From assembly GCA_008081045.1 (NCBI GenBank), contig VMDC01000001.1, forward strand, positions 1 through 64,000: a DNA stretch of 64,000 nucleotides, given 5' to 3'. Below, in pieces: positions 8,718 to 20,469 of this stretch. Position 1 is the stretch's first letter. Each line of letters begins with the position of its first letter. This stretch comes from Gammaproteobacteria bacterium (GTDB lineage Bacteria > Pseudomonadota > Gammaproteobacteria > Pseudomonadales > Pseudohongiellaceae). Position numbers and translations under genes: made by a program. Under the pieces are notes generated by a model. The model did not search any database. It was not told where the DNA came from and saw only the letters and a list, made by a program, of their open reading frames with translations.

Positions 8718-10115
8718 CTAGCCTTCTGACTGCAACCACTCATTCAGGGCAATAATGTCGTCCGGAGTGAGAATGCCGGCAACCTGCTTAAGCAGCAGCG
8801 TGTCCAGCACGTAATTGAACCGGGCATCGGCATATTGTCTGAGTGCGCGGAACAGATTTTCCCGGGCTCTTAGCACCTCAACAATGTTGCGGGTGCCAAC
8901 CTCAGCGCCGAGCTCGGTAGCATCCAGAGCCAGCTGGGCGGAATCAATGGATTGCTGCCGTTGAGCGATAACCAGTACGTCGGTGTTGACACGCCGATAG
9001 GCATTGCGAATATTCTGGGTCAGTTGGCGCCTTGTCAGTTCGAGCGATTCCTGTGCCGCAACGAGATTCTGTTCGGCCTGACGGCGACGTGAGCTGACGG
9101 CGCCACCAGTATAGATTGGAATATTGATACTCAGAGCCAGTGAGGTTCTGTCGAACGCGCCACCGCCGATCTGAATACCCTGACTGATAATCGGAGCAGT
9201 TACGTTGTGACCATACTGTCCCAGAAAGTCTACCGTAGGCAGCCGGTCGGCTTTGCGGGCACGTAGATTTTTGCGCGAGGCTTCGAGATTGTATCGGGCG
9301 GCGGCGATGGCCAGACTGTTGTCTTCGGCCTGATCCTCCCAGTCGATCAGGCTGCCGTCGACCTCAAGTATGGGAAAGTCTGCGCGTAATTCGTCGATGT
9401 CGCCGTGGGGCTGTCCGGTTATGGCTTCGAGCGCCTCAAACCGGGCCCGCAGCAGGTCTCGCTGCAGTATCGTCGTGTTCCGGGCCAGATCATAGGCGGC
9501 CTGGCTGTCGAAAACGTCAGTGATGGCAACCAGGCCAACCTCTTCCCGCTGCCTTGTCTGTTCCAGTGATCGCAGCGCGGCTTCTTCTTCCTGCAGGTTG
9601 GTGGCCAGCAATTCCTGAGCGCGCAGCACATCGAAGTAGGCCATGGCCACACGCATGATCAGATCCTGTTCCTGCGCGGCGAGATTGACCGCAGCTGCGC
9701 GGTCGCTGGCTTTGGCGCTCTGGAAGGTATACCAGCTGGCGAGATTCAGCACACTCTGACTGAGGTTGACGCCCCAACCGTGGTTATTCAGGCCATTGCC
9801 GTAGCTGTGGCGTGGCTGCACCAGCACGCTGGTGGGTGCGCCGGTCAGGGGATCGGGAAAAGTGCGGAAGACGTCATCTGCCGGGCCTGATGTCACCCGG
9901 GAGGTACTGCCACCGGCACCGAAGCTCGGCAACAGCGCGGAACGGCTTTGGCTGAGGTTCTCGCGGTTCGCCCGATACTGAGCCTCAGCTTGTTTCAGAG
10001 TGGGATCATTCTCCAGCGCCAGCTCGAGGATCGTATACAGATCCTGAGCGTAAGCCATCGAGCAGAGCAGGCTGCCGAAAAAAGTCAGTCCAAGGTTCCG
10101 GATAAGGTGTTTCAT
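8718..10115 (-). CDS. tolC: TolC family outer-membrane efflux protein
   Basis: Outer-membrane channel that completes RND efflux and type I secretion systems. The 465-residue product has a signal peptide (hydrophobic stretch ending in SMAYAQ) and the duplicated coiled-coil organisation of TolC, including LALENDPTLKQAEAQYRANRE, a central NIPIYTGG block and a late ARFNYVLDTLLLKQ. In E. coli tolC is the divergent neighbour of nudF-yqiB-cpdA; here that cluster lies 10 kb away, so the ancestral block has been interrupted. Confidence 0.93.
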   Translation of the reverse strand: MKHLIRNLGLTFFGSLLCSMAYAQDLYTILELALENDPTLKQAEAQYRANRENLSQSRSALLPSFGAGGSTSRVTSGPADDVFRTFPDPLTGAPTSVLVQPRHSYGNGLNNHGWGVNLSQSVLNLASWYTFQSAKASDRAAAVNLAAQEQDLIMRVAMAYFDVLRAQELLATNLQEEEAALRSLEQTRQREEVGLVAITDVFDSQAAYDLARNTTILQRDLLRARFEALEAITGQPHGDIDELRADFPILEVDGSLIDWEDQAEDNSLAIAAARYNLEASRKNLRARKADRLPTVDFLGQYGHNVTAPIISQGIQIGGGAFDRTSLALSINIPIYTGGAVSSRRRQAEQNLVAAQESLELTRRQLTQNIRNAYRRVNTDVLVIAQRQQSIDSAQLALDATELGAEVGTRNIVEVLRARENLFRALRQYADARFNYVLDTLLLKQVAGILTPDDIIALNEWLQSEG

Positions 10116-12378
<2,263 letters not shown>

Positions 12379-12410
12379 CGTATGCGGGCGGCGCCATGAC
12401 GGCCGCGGGC

Positions 12411-13553
12411 TCAAGCTTTCCAGTGCAGATAATCAATCATGGCCTGCAGGCAAGACTCTGCCAGCCTGCCTGAGCGCTCCGGCGACCACCCATAATCCGG
12501 GTCCGGCGTTGCGCTCGTGTCCTTGAACGGCATTTCCAGCGTCATCGCCAGACAGCCATAGAGCGCGGCCGTCTGGGCGGTGCTCATGCTCATATTGGCC
12601 TCACCCGGATTTTTTACCGGATAGCCGTACTCCGTTTGAAAATCCGGATTCAGCGAAGCCAGATGCGCCCGGTAATAATCGAGCTGTGCTTGATCCGTGT
12701 CACCCCAACCGGCCAGGCCCTCAGTGCCGGCGATGAAGCAGTAAGGCAGCGATTCATCACCATGGACGTCCATAAAAAAGTCGACACCGGTAGCCGCCAT
12801 CGCCTGCTTGGCGAGAAACACTTCCGGCGCCGATTCCATCGCGGGGTTCACCCATTCACGGTTGAGGTTTCTGCCGGCGGCATTGGTGCGAAGATGGCCG
12901 CGCCGACTGCCGTCCGGATTCATGTTGGGGATCAGATAGAGATCGCAGGATTCCAGTATTTCCCGCGTGAGCGCGTCCTGCACATTCAGCAGCCTTTTTA
13001 TGGCGCCCTCCATCCACCACTCTGCCATGGTTTCACCCGGGTGCTGACGCGCGATAAACCAGCATTGCTTCCTGTTGCCCGGCTTGCCGGTGTCCGGCTC
13101 CAGACTGAACCTGAGCAGATCAAGGTCCTGCCCGTCCAGCGTTTGGCCAAGCAGCCGATGTGAACAGTGTGCCGCTGTCTGAGCCTCCGCGATCAGTCGG
13201 TGATGCCGCTCCATGGAGTAGGGAGCGAAGTAGGCGAAGTACACACTGTCGTGACCGGAGACGAAATCAAAGGACAGGACACCATCCGTCAGATCAGTGT
13301 CGTGGCGCAGCCAGTTTTCGCGATCATAAGAGTAGCAGACGCGATAATCCCGGAAGCCGTCAGGGTAGGCAGCGCCGGCGGCATTCAGAATCCTGATCTG
13401 ACAGCGCGAATCTTTGGCGCCGCTGAGCCGGAAATAGAACCACTGATAAAACTCAGAAGACTGGTCTGACCGAATTTCCAGACAGATCTCATCGGCATTG
13501 CTGCCTGCCAGGACAACGATGTTGCCGCCATCAAACTGCTGGGTGATCTGCAT
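12411..13553 (-). CDS. M14 family zinc carboxypeptidase (cytosolic carboxypeptidase type)
   Basis: Predicted cytosolic M14 metallocarboxypeptidase of the CCP/AGBL-like group. From the ATG at 13553 the product (380 aa) starts with the family's beta-sandwich N-domain (MQITQQFDGG, FYQWFYFRLSG). The catalytic domain follows, with the zinc motif HPGE in RQHPGETMAEWW, an NPDGSRRGHLR substrate-binding block, the second zinc His in FMDVHGDE and a late Glu region (LEMPF). A GGGAGG element lies upstream. The bacterial substrate is not known to me; eukaryotic relatives remove C-terminal Glu residues. It converges with thiC. Confidence 0.88.
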   Translation of the reverse strand: MQITQQFDGGNIVVLAGSNADEICLEIRSDQSSEFYQWFYFRLSGAKDSRCQIRILNAAGAAYPDGFRDYRVCYSYDRENWLRHDTDLTDGVLSFDFVSGHDSVYFAYFAPYSMERHHRLIAEAQTAAHCSHRLLGQTLDGQDLDLLRFSLEPDTGKPGNRKQCWFIARQHPGETMAEWWMEGAIKRLLNVQDALTREILESCDLYLIPNMNPDGSRRGHLRTNAAGRNLNREWVNPAMESAPEVFLAKQAMAATGVDFFMDVHGDESLPYCFIAGTEGLAGWGDTDQAQLDYYRAHLASLNPDFQTEYGYPVKNPGEANMSMSTAQTAALYGCLAMTLEMPFKDTSATPDPDYGWSPERSGRLAESCLQAMIDYLHWKA

Positions 13554-13775
13554 CGGATGATTCCCTCCCGGTCGGTGGTGGTTGTCTGCCATGGCATTAT
13601 CCGCGAAATGACTTCGTAATTCACATTCTGCTATCATTGCCGCCCTTTTTGACCCGCCTGCCGTCAGGCATGCGAAAAGCGTCAGCTGGAACAGTTTTCA
13701 ACCACCGGTGCACCGGCGTAAAACGAGTCGCGAGCCGGGGCAACAGACACAAATCTAGGCGTAACGAGACCGGTC

Positions 13776-14843
13776 ATGACCGCAATGACAGACAATTTAA
13801 ACGTAGAGTCCAACAATCCATTAATTACGCCGCAAATGCTCAAAGCCGAGCTGCCGCTGGCGGGGTCTGCACTGGACACGGTGCAGCAGGCGCGCCAGAC
13901 CATCTTTGATATCCTTGATCGAAAAGACCATCGTCTGTTTGTTGTGGTCGGCCCCTGTTCCATTCATGATCCGCAGGCGGCAATGGATTATGCGCACCGA
14001 TTGAAGGAGCTGGCACCGAAGCTGGCCGACACTCTCTTTCTGGTGATGCGTGTCTATTTCGAAAAACCCAGAACGTCAATCGGATGGAAAGGGCTGATCA
14101 ACGACCCTCACCTTGATGACTCGTTTCAGATCGAAGAGGGGCTGCGCATCGGTCGCAAGCTGCTGTTGGATATTGCAGACCTGGGTCTGCCTACCTCTAC
14201 CGAAGCGCTCGATCCAATTTCCCCGCAGTATTTGCAGGATCTGATTGCCTGGTCGGCGATTGGTGCGCGCACCACTGAATCCCAGACTCATCGGGAGATG
14301 TCTTCCGGCCTGTCTTCTCCGGTGGGTTTCAAGAATGGCACAGACGGTGGTCTTATGGTGGCGATCAATGCGATGCAGTCCGTTTCCAGTCCCCATCGTT
14401 TTCTGGGCATTAACGGTGACGGCCAGGTATCGGTGGTGACGACCCGCGGCAACCCATACGCACACGTGGTGCTGCGCGGTGGCAGTCAGGGGCCCAATTT
14501 CGATCAGGCTCACGTTGCACAGTGCGAGCAGGCGCTGGCGAAGGGAGGCGTAAGCCAGAACATCATGATCGACTGCAGCCATGCCAATTCCGGCAAGAAC
14601 CCTGATCAACAGCCGGCAGTGCTGAAAGATATGACGGAGCAGATTCTGGGCGGGAACCGCTCGATCATCGGCGCCATGCTGGAAAGCAATATTCATCATG
14701 GCAATCAGTCCATTCCGGCCGACCTCGGCGAGCTGAAGTACGGTGTCTCCGTCACTGATGCCTGTATGGACTGGGAAATGACAGAAGCCGCTCTGACCGA
14801 GATGGCGGATAGCCTGAGACCGGTATTGTCTGATCGGGCATAA
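13776..14843 (+). CDS. aroF: 3-deoxy-7-phosphoheptulonate (DAHP) synthase, class I, AroF-like
   Basis: Joins phosphoenolpyruvate and erythrose 4-phosphate in the first step of aromatic amino acid synthesis. The 355-residue product keeps GPCSIHDP, MRVYFEKPRTSIGWKGLINDP, GARTTESQTHRE and the metal-binding block MIDCSHANSGKN. Small differences (STEALDPISPQYL, ESNIHHGNQS, KYGVSVTDACMDWEMT) match E. coli AroF better than AroG, suggesting a tyrosine-sensitive type; that subtype is inference. A second ATG 9 bp downstream could also serve as start. Confidence 0.94.
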   Translation: MTAMTDNLNVESNNPLITPQMLKAELPLAGSALDTVQQARQTIFDILDRKDHRLFVVVGPCSIHDPQAAMDYAHRLKELAPKLADTLFLVMRVYFEKPRTSIGWKGLINDPHLDDSFQIEEGLRIGRKLLLDIADLGLPTSTEALDPISPQYLQDLIAWSAIGARTTESQTHREMSSGLSSPVGFKNGTDGGLMVAINAMQSVSSPHRFLGINGDGQVSVVTTRGNPYAHVVLRGGSQGPNFDQAHVAQCEQALAKGGVSQNIMIDCSHANSGKNPDQQPAVLKDMTEQILGGNRSIIGAMLESNIHHGNQSIPADLGELKYGVSVTDACMDWEMTEAALTEMADSLRPVLSDRA

Positions 14844-14865
14844 AAAAAGGGGCCCGGGGGCCCCT
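14842..14865 (-). terminator. rho-independent terminator for the minus-strand GST gene
   Basis: A GC-only stem (GGGGCCC/GGGCCCC) is followed, read on the minus strand, by seven T. The T-run overlaps the aroF stop codon. On the plus strand there is no T tract, so it should act on transcription coming from 14903-15562. Confidence 0.75.
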
Positions 14866-14902
14866 AACACACTTCACAGGATATCGATCTGGGTGAAAGC
14901 GA

Positions 14903-15562
14903 TTAAGCCGAGCTCGCGTAGGCTACGGTAAGCGGTTCCTTCTCACGCCGGCCCAGCGTTTTCCATTTCTGGACGAAGGGGTTATCCAGCACGGTCTGCA
15001 TATAGGTGTGCGCCTCTGCGCTCAGCTCGGCGCCGTAAGCCTCGAAGCTGATGGCCACCGGAGCAAACATGCAGTCGGCTATCGAAAACCGGCCGAACAG
15101 GTAGTTACCGTTTTCTCCGTAGCGGCGACGGATGCAGCTCCAGATGGCGTCGATGCGCGCAATCTCATTCATCAGTTTATCGGAAGGGCTCAGCTGGCAG
15201 CTGGCCTTACAGTTCATTGGCCACTCTTCTTTCAGCTGCGGGAATTCAGAATGCATTTCTGCGCTGATAGCGCGTGCGCTGGCTTTGCGCTTCGGGCTGC
15301 CTGGCCAGCCGGATCCTCCGAGAAATTGTTCAGAGACATATTCGCAGATAGCCAGAGAGTCCCAGACGGTAACATCTTTATGAAGTAGAACTGGCACTTT
15401 CAAAGAAGGCGAATAAGGGCCAAGTTTTTCGGCAGTATTATCCTGATACAGGGCGATCTGAATTTCTTCAAATTCGATATCGAACATCTTCAGCAGCAGC
15501 CACGGGCAAAGCGACCAGGAAGAGTAGTTTTTATTGCCAGTGACGAGTCGGACATCTTTCAT
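14903..15562 (-). CDS. glutathione S-transferase family protein
   Basis: 219-residue protein with an N-terminal thioredoxin-like GST domain (NYSSWSLCPWLLLK, then SLKVPVLLHKDVTVWDSLAICEYV with the expected cis-Pro and D-S glutathione contact) and an all-alpha C-terminal domain (GRFSIADCMFAPV). The substrate cannot be read from sequence. It is followed by its own terminator and preceded by a short gap to pdsO (36 bp), so it may be read from pdsO transcription. Confidence 0.88.
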   Translation of the reverse strand: MKDVRLVTGNKNYSSWSLCPWLLLKMFDIEFEEIQIALYQDNTAEKLGPYSPSLKVPVLLHKDVTVWDSLAICEYVSEQFLGGSGWPGSPKRKASARAISAEMHSEFPQLKEEWPMNCKASCQLSPSDKLMNEIARIDAIWSCIRRRYGENGNYLFGRFSIADCMFAPVAISFEAYGAELSAEAHTYMQTVLDNPFVQKWKTLGRREKEPLTVAYASSA

Positions 15563-15598
15563 CAGTGTATCTCCAATTGCATACCGGATTTGTACGGC

Positions 15599-16384
15599 TC
15601 AGTCTTCTCTGGAGTCGGTAAGCAACTGCTGACTGGTATCAACCAGACGAACAATTACCCGTCGATCAAAGAAATCGGTTTCCACGCTCTGGGTGTCATG
15701 CAGAGGCCGGGATTCACCGTAGGCAACGGTGGTGATGACTTCACTGTCCAGCCCCAGGCCCTCAATGAATGATTTGACGCTGGCGGTTCTGGATTCGGAC
15801 AGTCTCAGATTGGCCTCGGCGTCTCCGTTCCGGTCGGCGTACCCGCTGATTTCTATGGCGCCCGTTGGCAGTTGCTCAGCGATCGCGGCGAGCGCGGTGA
15901 GCTGTGCCTGATAGTGCGCCTCTACGGTGCTGGATCCGGTGCGGAAGTGCAGCGATATCGACGAATCGTTAAACAGGCCCGCGTCGGGCGAGCTGCTCAG
16001 AAAGGCGGGCAGGACCTGGGCCGGAGCATCCCGGAGTCTTGCCAGTTCAGCCTGTGCCTCCCGGTTTTCCCGCTGCAGACTGGCGAGCTGCGCCCGCGCC
16101 TCATCGGCTTCAAGCTGGAGTGAGATCCACGCCGCCTCAATGTCCCGGTATTCGCGCTTGGTAATCCAGCCGTCACCGACAAAAATGCCGAGGGCGGCAC
16201 CGATTACTGCGCCGGGCGGGCCGCCGGCTGCAGCCCCGATGAGGGCTCCGCTCATCAGACCGACGGTTTCCTCCTTCTCGGGGATCTGACGACGGTCGGA
16301 CTCCGCGTTGGCGGTGGCTGACAGCGTGCCGGCAAGCACGGTCACGGCGAGGATGGCGGCAAGGGGTGCTGGATGATGCTTCAT
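15599..16384 (-). CDS. pdsO: sortase-associated OmpA-like protein PdsO
   Basis: Envelope protein of the Pds (proteobacterial dedicated sortase) system family. From the ATG at 16384, which has a GAGGA element before it, the product is 261 aa: signal peptide (ending ATANA), a glycine-zipper segment (GALIGAAAGGPPGAVIGAALG), a coiled coil rich in Glu/Ala/Leu (about 90-120) and a C-terminal OmpA peptidoglycan-binding domain (ISGYADRNGDAEANLRLSESRTASV). The call rests on this architecture plus the divergent PdsR and PdsS. Outside that context it would only be a glycine-zipper OmpA-family protein. Confidence 0.8.
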   Translation of the reverse strand: MKHHPAPLAAILAVTVLAGTLSATANAESDRRQIPEKEETVGLMSGALIGAAAGGPPGAVIGAALGIFVGDGWITKREYRDIEAAWISLQLEADEARAQLASLQRENREAQAELARLRDAPAQVLPAFLSSSPDAGLFNDSSISLHFRTGSSTVEAHYQAQLTALAAIAEQLPTGAIEISGYADRNGDAEANLRLSESRTASVKSFIEGLGLDSEVITTVAYGESRPLHDTQSVETDFFDRRVIVRLVDTSQQLLTDSRED

Positions 16385-16724
16385 GGTAGAAATCCTCAAT
16401 TGTTGGGGGTTCGTACTGCGAACCGGGAACAAATCCGAGTGTTACAGCGTGTTAGCACGGCCTACGGCAGGTAGGTGAGACAGGGAGCGCTGATGAGTTC
16501 GGTGAGGGTATTAAACAAAAGCATTATTACCAGCCGGGGGAGGTTTTGAGGCCATGTGGTGATTAAATATGGCAGAATGATGGCAAAGCGGTCCAAGGCA
16601 GAACCAGCACTCTGTTTCCGGGGTCGAATACAGTATAGTCGCCGCCGAAGCGACTGATATTTGGCGTAAAAATCCGCCAGTATCGATTGAGGCAACTGAC
16701 AAGCCAGAAGGTTTTGGAACCAAA
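16385..16724. other. pdsO-pdsR divergent intergenic region, without sortase genes
   Basis: 340 bp between divergent pdsO and pdsR. It is noticeably more AT-rich than the flanks and probably holds both promoters. TATAGT at 16634 is a possible -10, but no good -35 stands at the right distance. The minus-strand ORFs here (16462-16723) have no family likeness. There is no sortase and no sortase-substrate gene in the gap. Confidence 0.5.
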
Positions 16725-17441
16725 ATGAGCCGAAGAATAGCTATCGTTGAAGACGAAGCGGCGATCCGTGAAAACTACGCTGACGTGCTGCGCAAGCAGG
16801 GTTATGAAGTCCAGACCTATGCCAATCGGAAAGACGCCATGGCGGCGTTCGACATCCGGCTGCCCAATCTGGCGATCATTGATATCGGGTTGGAAAATGA
16901 AATCGACGGCGGCTTTATGCTGTGTCAGGCCCTGCGCTCGATGTCCGACACGCTGCCGATCATCTTCCTGACTGCTCGTGACAACGATTTTGACACTGTC
17001 TCCGGATTGCGCATGGGCGCGGATGACTATCTCACCAAAGACATCAGCCTGCCGCACCTGACTGCACGCATTGCGGCGCTGTTTCGCCGGCTCGATGTGA
17101 TCGATCAGCCAACCTCTCCGGAGAATTTGCTGCAAAGAGGGAAGCTGTCTCTGGATATTGGCCGGCTTACCGTGCAGTGGGAAGAGCAGCCGGTGCCGTT
17201 GACGGTGACCGAATTCTGGATGGTCCATGCGCTGGCAAAATTCCCCGGGCATGTGAAAAGCCGGCAGGTCCTGATGCAGGAATCCAAGATTTTTGTGGAT
17301 GGCAGCACCATTACCTCCCACATCAAACGGATCCGGAAAAAATTTGTCCAGCTTGATGGCGCGTTCGACTGTATTGAAACGGTGTACGGTATGGGTTATC
17401 GCTGGAACGTAGAAACGGCCCCGTCGGAGCAGTGTGCCTGA
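16725..17441 (+). CDS. pdsR: response regulator PdsR (Pds sortase-system type)
   Basis: OmpR/PhoB-type DNA-binding response regulator, 238 aa. The receiver domain (1-120) has the acidic pair (VEDEA), the phospho-acceptor Asp in LAIIDIGLE (about residue 52), Thr in FLTARDN and Lys in ADDYLTKD. A C-terminal winged helix follows, ending CIETVYGMGYRWN. It is placed 37 bp before a histidine kinase of the dedicated-sortase class. Its usual partner genes, sortase and VWA-type target, are absent here. DNA targets are unknown; divergent pdsO is the obvious candidate. Confidence 0.85.
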   Translation: MSRRIAIVEDEAAIRENYADVLRKQGYEVQTYANRKDAMAAFDIRLPNLAIIDIGLENEIDGGFMLCQALRSMSDTLPIIFLTARDNDFDTVSGLRMGADDYLTKDISLPHLTARIAALFRRLDVIDQPTSPENLLQRGKLSLDIGRLTVQWEEQPVPLTVTEFWMVHALAKFPGHVKSRQVLMQESKIFVDGSTITSHIKRIRKKFVQLDGAFDCIETVYGMGYRWNVETAPSEQCA

Positions 17442-17478
17442 GCGCACAGAGCCTGCGCCCGTCACCGGTAGCTAGCCC

Positions 17479-19662
17479 ATGTCTCTTGCCCTGAAAAATC
17501 CGTTCGGCATCCGCTCCAAGCTGGTCTTCCTGTCCAGTTTTTTGCTGGTCATCCCCTGGCTCGGCTACCAGTACATTCTTGGCATGGAGGATTACCTCCG
17601 TCGCGGTCAGGAGCAAACTGTTCTGGGGACTGCACAGGCGCTGGCTACCGCGCTCAACGAACGACCGGAACTGTTCAACGAGGGGAGTTACAGCCCGGCA
17701 ACACGCAGTGAAGATCTGTACGTCTATCCGATCTACTCTCCACTGTCTCTGGTGGACTCTTCTTTGAATGACTGGGGTGCCTATCAGCAGTATGAGGTGC
17801 TTCATGACAATCGCGACTTTCTGGCAACCGATCTGAATCCGGCCCGTCTGTACGTGGATGATGAGTCGCTGCGCTTTGAAAGTATGCTGGGTGAGTACAA
17901 CGGCAATCTCTATGCGTACTTCAAGGTGACTGATGATGCAGTGATCTATCGCGATCAGGATGCCTTGACGGTTTACCGGTCTGATTTTCTGCAAATCTCC
18001 ATGCTCTCCCGGGAGGGCAATGAGGTGACGCGCTATGTCATCGCGCCCTATCAGGCAGAGCCGGTGTACCCCTTCCGGGTCGAGGAAGACTACTCAAACC
18101 CGGTCTATGAAGATCGGATCATCGGCCAGTGGTACGACACCAGTGACGGCTATGTCGTTGAGCTGCGAATACCGATGGAAATGCTCGGTGACCGTCTGGG
18201 CTTTGCCGTCTTCGACGTCGATGACCCGGAGTCGCGCACGGTGAGCACTGTTGTTGCAACCTACCGGGCGGATGACGCGGAGCGACTTGGCTCCCTGCGC
18301 CTGCCGACACCGGAGATTGACCGTATCGTGGCAGGCATGGGTTACAACAACTCCCGGATTCAGATTGTTGACCGTACTGGCCGGGTCTTGCTCACGGCCG
18401 GAGATATTCAGTCCGCTACGGGCATTCAGCTGGCGTCGGTGGCAGACGGTGAGAAGGTGAACAAGTACTGGCTGTTTCTGCAGAATAAAATTCTTGACCC
18501 GCTGTACTATCAGATCCTGACAAAGCCCAGCAATGATTTTATTGATGAGCTGTACTCAGAAGTCACGCGGGAAGGTGCGCATATCAGCTCCGCCTTGAGA
18601 GGCGCGCCCCTGACGCAGTTCCGCAATCTCTCCGACTCTCAGACCAGGCTGCTGGAGGCGGCTCATCCGATCATGGCAAACAATGAGGTGATGGGCGCGG
18701 TGGTGGTTGACCAGAATATGAACGGGCTGCGCACCTTTCGAAACGAAGCCCTGGAACAGCTATTCAATACGCTTATCGCTGTGATGCTCATCGTGGTGCT
18801 GGGGCTGTTTTTCTTTGCGTCACGTATCTCGACGCGGATTCTCGGACTCAGAAATCAGGCTGAGGCAATCATTGACGACGCCGGTCGGGTTCAGAATACG
18901 ATTGTCCCGTCACGGAATTCCGATGAGATAGGTGACCTTTCCCGCAGCTTCTCCAGTATTGTTGAGCGTCTGACGCAATACACCAATTATCTGGAAAACA
19001 TGTCATCAAGACTATCCCATGAGCTTCGCACGCCGGTCACCGTGGTGCGCTCTTCCATCGAGAATCTTGGCCTGACAGAAAAGAGCGCAGAGTCTGCCGT
19101 GTACATCGAGCGCGCAGAAGAGGGCATAAACCGCCTGAATCTGATCCTCACGAATATGAGTGAGGCCACACGACTTGAGCAGATGCTGCAGACATCAGAA
19201 AAAGAAAAGATTGATCTGGTGAAGGTCATCAGCGGCTGTGTTGAGGGCTATAAACTGGCGTATCCGGATGCCAGCTTTGAGCTTGACGCGCCCGACAGCG
19301 TCATCCATGTGGCCGGCGTGCCTGAATACATTGCCCAGCTGCTGGATAAGCTCATTGCCAATGCGGTCGAGTTCACCTATCCGGATAAGCCGATTCTGAT
19401 TGACTGTCGTGCGCTTCGGGATCACGCTGTGATCAGAGTAAGCAACGCGGGCCCGCTACTGCCGGAAGAAATGAAAGACCGTTTATTCGATTCGATGATC
19501 TCGGTGCGCCCACAGGAAAAACAGCGCCAGCCGCACCTTGGCATGGGGCTGCATATTGCCCGGTTAATTTCAGATTTTCACGGCGGCCAGATCCGCGCCG
19601 AGAACCGGCAGGATCAGGAAGGGGTCACCATTACGGTCGTGATTCCGCTGTTTTACAAGTAA
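17479..19662 (+). CDS. pdsS: sensor histidine kinase PdsS (Pds sortase-system type)
   Basis: Inner-membrane sensor kinase of 727 residues, close to the length typical of the dedicated-sortase kinases. An N-terminal membrane segment (about 15-35) is followed by a long periplasmic sensor region of about 390 residues whose first half resembles a carbohydrate-binding beta-sandwich (YVDDESLRFE, GNLYAYFKVTDDAVIYR). A second membrane segment (about 430-453), HAMP, HisKA with phospho-acceptor His about 514 (SHELRTPV), N box LIANAVEFT and a G-rich MGLHIARLI ATP-lid region complete it. It pairs with pdsR and ends 5 bp before the convergent DUF2889 gene. Confidence 0.87.
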   Translation: MSLALKNPFGIRSKLVFLSSFLLVIPWLGYQYILGMEDYLRRGQEQTVLGTAQALATALNERPELFNEGSYSPATRSEDLYVYPIYSPLSLVDSSLNDWGAYQQYEVLHDNRDFLATDLNPARLYVDDESLRFESMLGEYNGNLYAYFKVTDDAVIYRDQDALTVYRSDFLQISMLSREGNEVTRYVIAPYQAEPVYPFRVEEDYSNPVYEDRIIGQWYDTSDGYVVELRIPMEMLGDRLGFAVFDVDDPESRTVSTVVATYRADDAERLGSLRLPTPEIDRIVAGMGYNNSRIQIVDRTGRVLLTAGDIQSATGIQLASVADGEKVNKYWLFLQNKILDPLYYQILTKPSNDFIDELYSEVTREGAHISSALRGAPLTQFRNLSDSQTRLLEAAHPIMANNEVMGAVVVDQNMNGLRTFRNEALEQLFNTLIAVMLIVVLGLFFFASRISTRILGLRNQAEAIIDDAGRVQNTIVPSRNSDEIGDLSRSFSSIVERLTQYTNYLENMSSRLSHELRTPVTVVRSSIENLGLTEKSAESAVYIERAEEGINRLNLILTNMSEATRLEQMLQTSEKEKIDLVKVISGCVEGYKLAYPDASFELDAPDSVIHVAGVPEYIAQLLDKLIANAVEFTYPDKPILIDCRALRDHAVIRVSNAGPLLPEEMKDRLFDSMISVRPQEKQRQPHLGMGLHIARLISDFHGGQIRAENRQDQEGVTITVVIPLFYK

Positions 19663-19667
19663 GCCGA

Positions 19668-20255
19668 TCAGCTTTTCTCGTCCTGCGCGGGCTTCCCGGT
19701 AAAGTATTTAGGCGCATTCTCCCTGACAACGGGCGAATCCGAAGCCCAGGCATGACAGGTATCCAGCACGACGGGGCGCTTACCCTGAGGTTGCTTCTCT
19801 TCAGTATCGGATTCCTGCTTTCGCTTGCTCCTGATCGGCCAGATGGTCTGCATGGCCACGGTTGCCATGGGAAACAGCAGCTCAGTCAGGTGTGTGCAGC
19901 CTTCCGTGCCGCCAACTTTCATGCGAATCGCCTTGCGCCAGCCGGGCCCCATTTTGATGCCGATCAGCTTTTTGTAATTGGGCGCAATCGCGGGACACAT
20001 TTGAAAGGGACTGTGCTCTGTGGCGGCGAAAATGTCCTGAATTACGAAGCTGTCATCGATCGTGACGCGCAGCAGCATTTCATGCATCGGCTCCCCGACC
20101 GGCACGGTTCCCCGCCACTTGTTACTGAACTCGTAGGTTTTGGTATCGGTCATGTGTGCTTCGATATCCCAAAGACCGTCTTCGCGCTCGTAGCCGCGGT
20201 AATCAATGGCGCGGGTATGAACATGTTTGCGGGGTGAAGCGTCTGGAAAGGGCAT
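19668..20255 (-). CDS. DUF2889 domain protein
   Basis: 195-residue cytoplasmic-looking protein that matches the DUF2889 pattern: RGYEREDGLWDIEAHMTDTK, EPMHEMLLRVTIDD, IQDIFAATEHSPFQMCP and GGTEGCTHLTELL. Homologues often sit near oxygenase or lipid/aromatic metabolism genes, but the biochemical role is unknown. The C-terminal 40 residues are Lys/Glu-rich and less conserved. It converges with pdsS; the gap is only 5 bp and no terminator is visible between them. Confidence 0.82.
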   Translation of the reverse strand: MPFPDASPRKHVHTRAIDYRGYEREDGLWDIEAHMTDTKTYEFSNKWRGTVPVGEPMHEMLLRVTIDDSFVIQDIFAATEHSPFQMCPAIAPNYKKLIGIKMGPGWRKAIRMKVGGTEGCTHLTELLFPMATVAMQTIWPIRSKRKQESDTEEKQPQGKRPVVLDTCHAWASDSPVVRENAPKYFTGKPAQDEKS

Positions 20256-20469
20256 GATTTTACCTAGCGATGTTGGCTGCTTGCTGCGGTGTGAATTGGC
20301 GCTTAAGTAGGCATTCTACCGACTACAAGCTCATGGTGGGGCTTGGGCGGCGGCGCATTATAACGCATTGTGTGATCTCTTTCTGTCAATCGGGCATAAT
20401 GCCGGCTCGGGCCCGGATTGATCTGACGATCAATTAACCGCCAGCCACTTCATGATGCAAGGAGAATGT

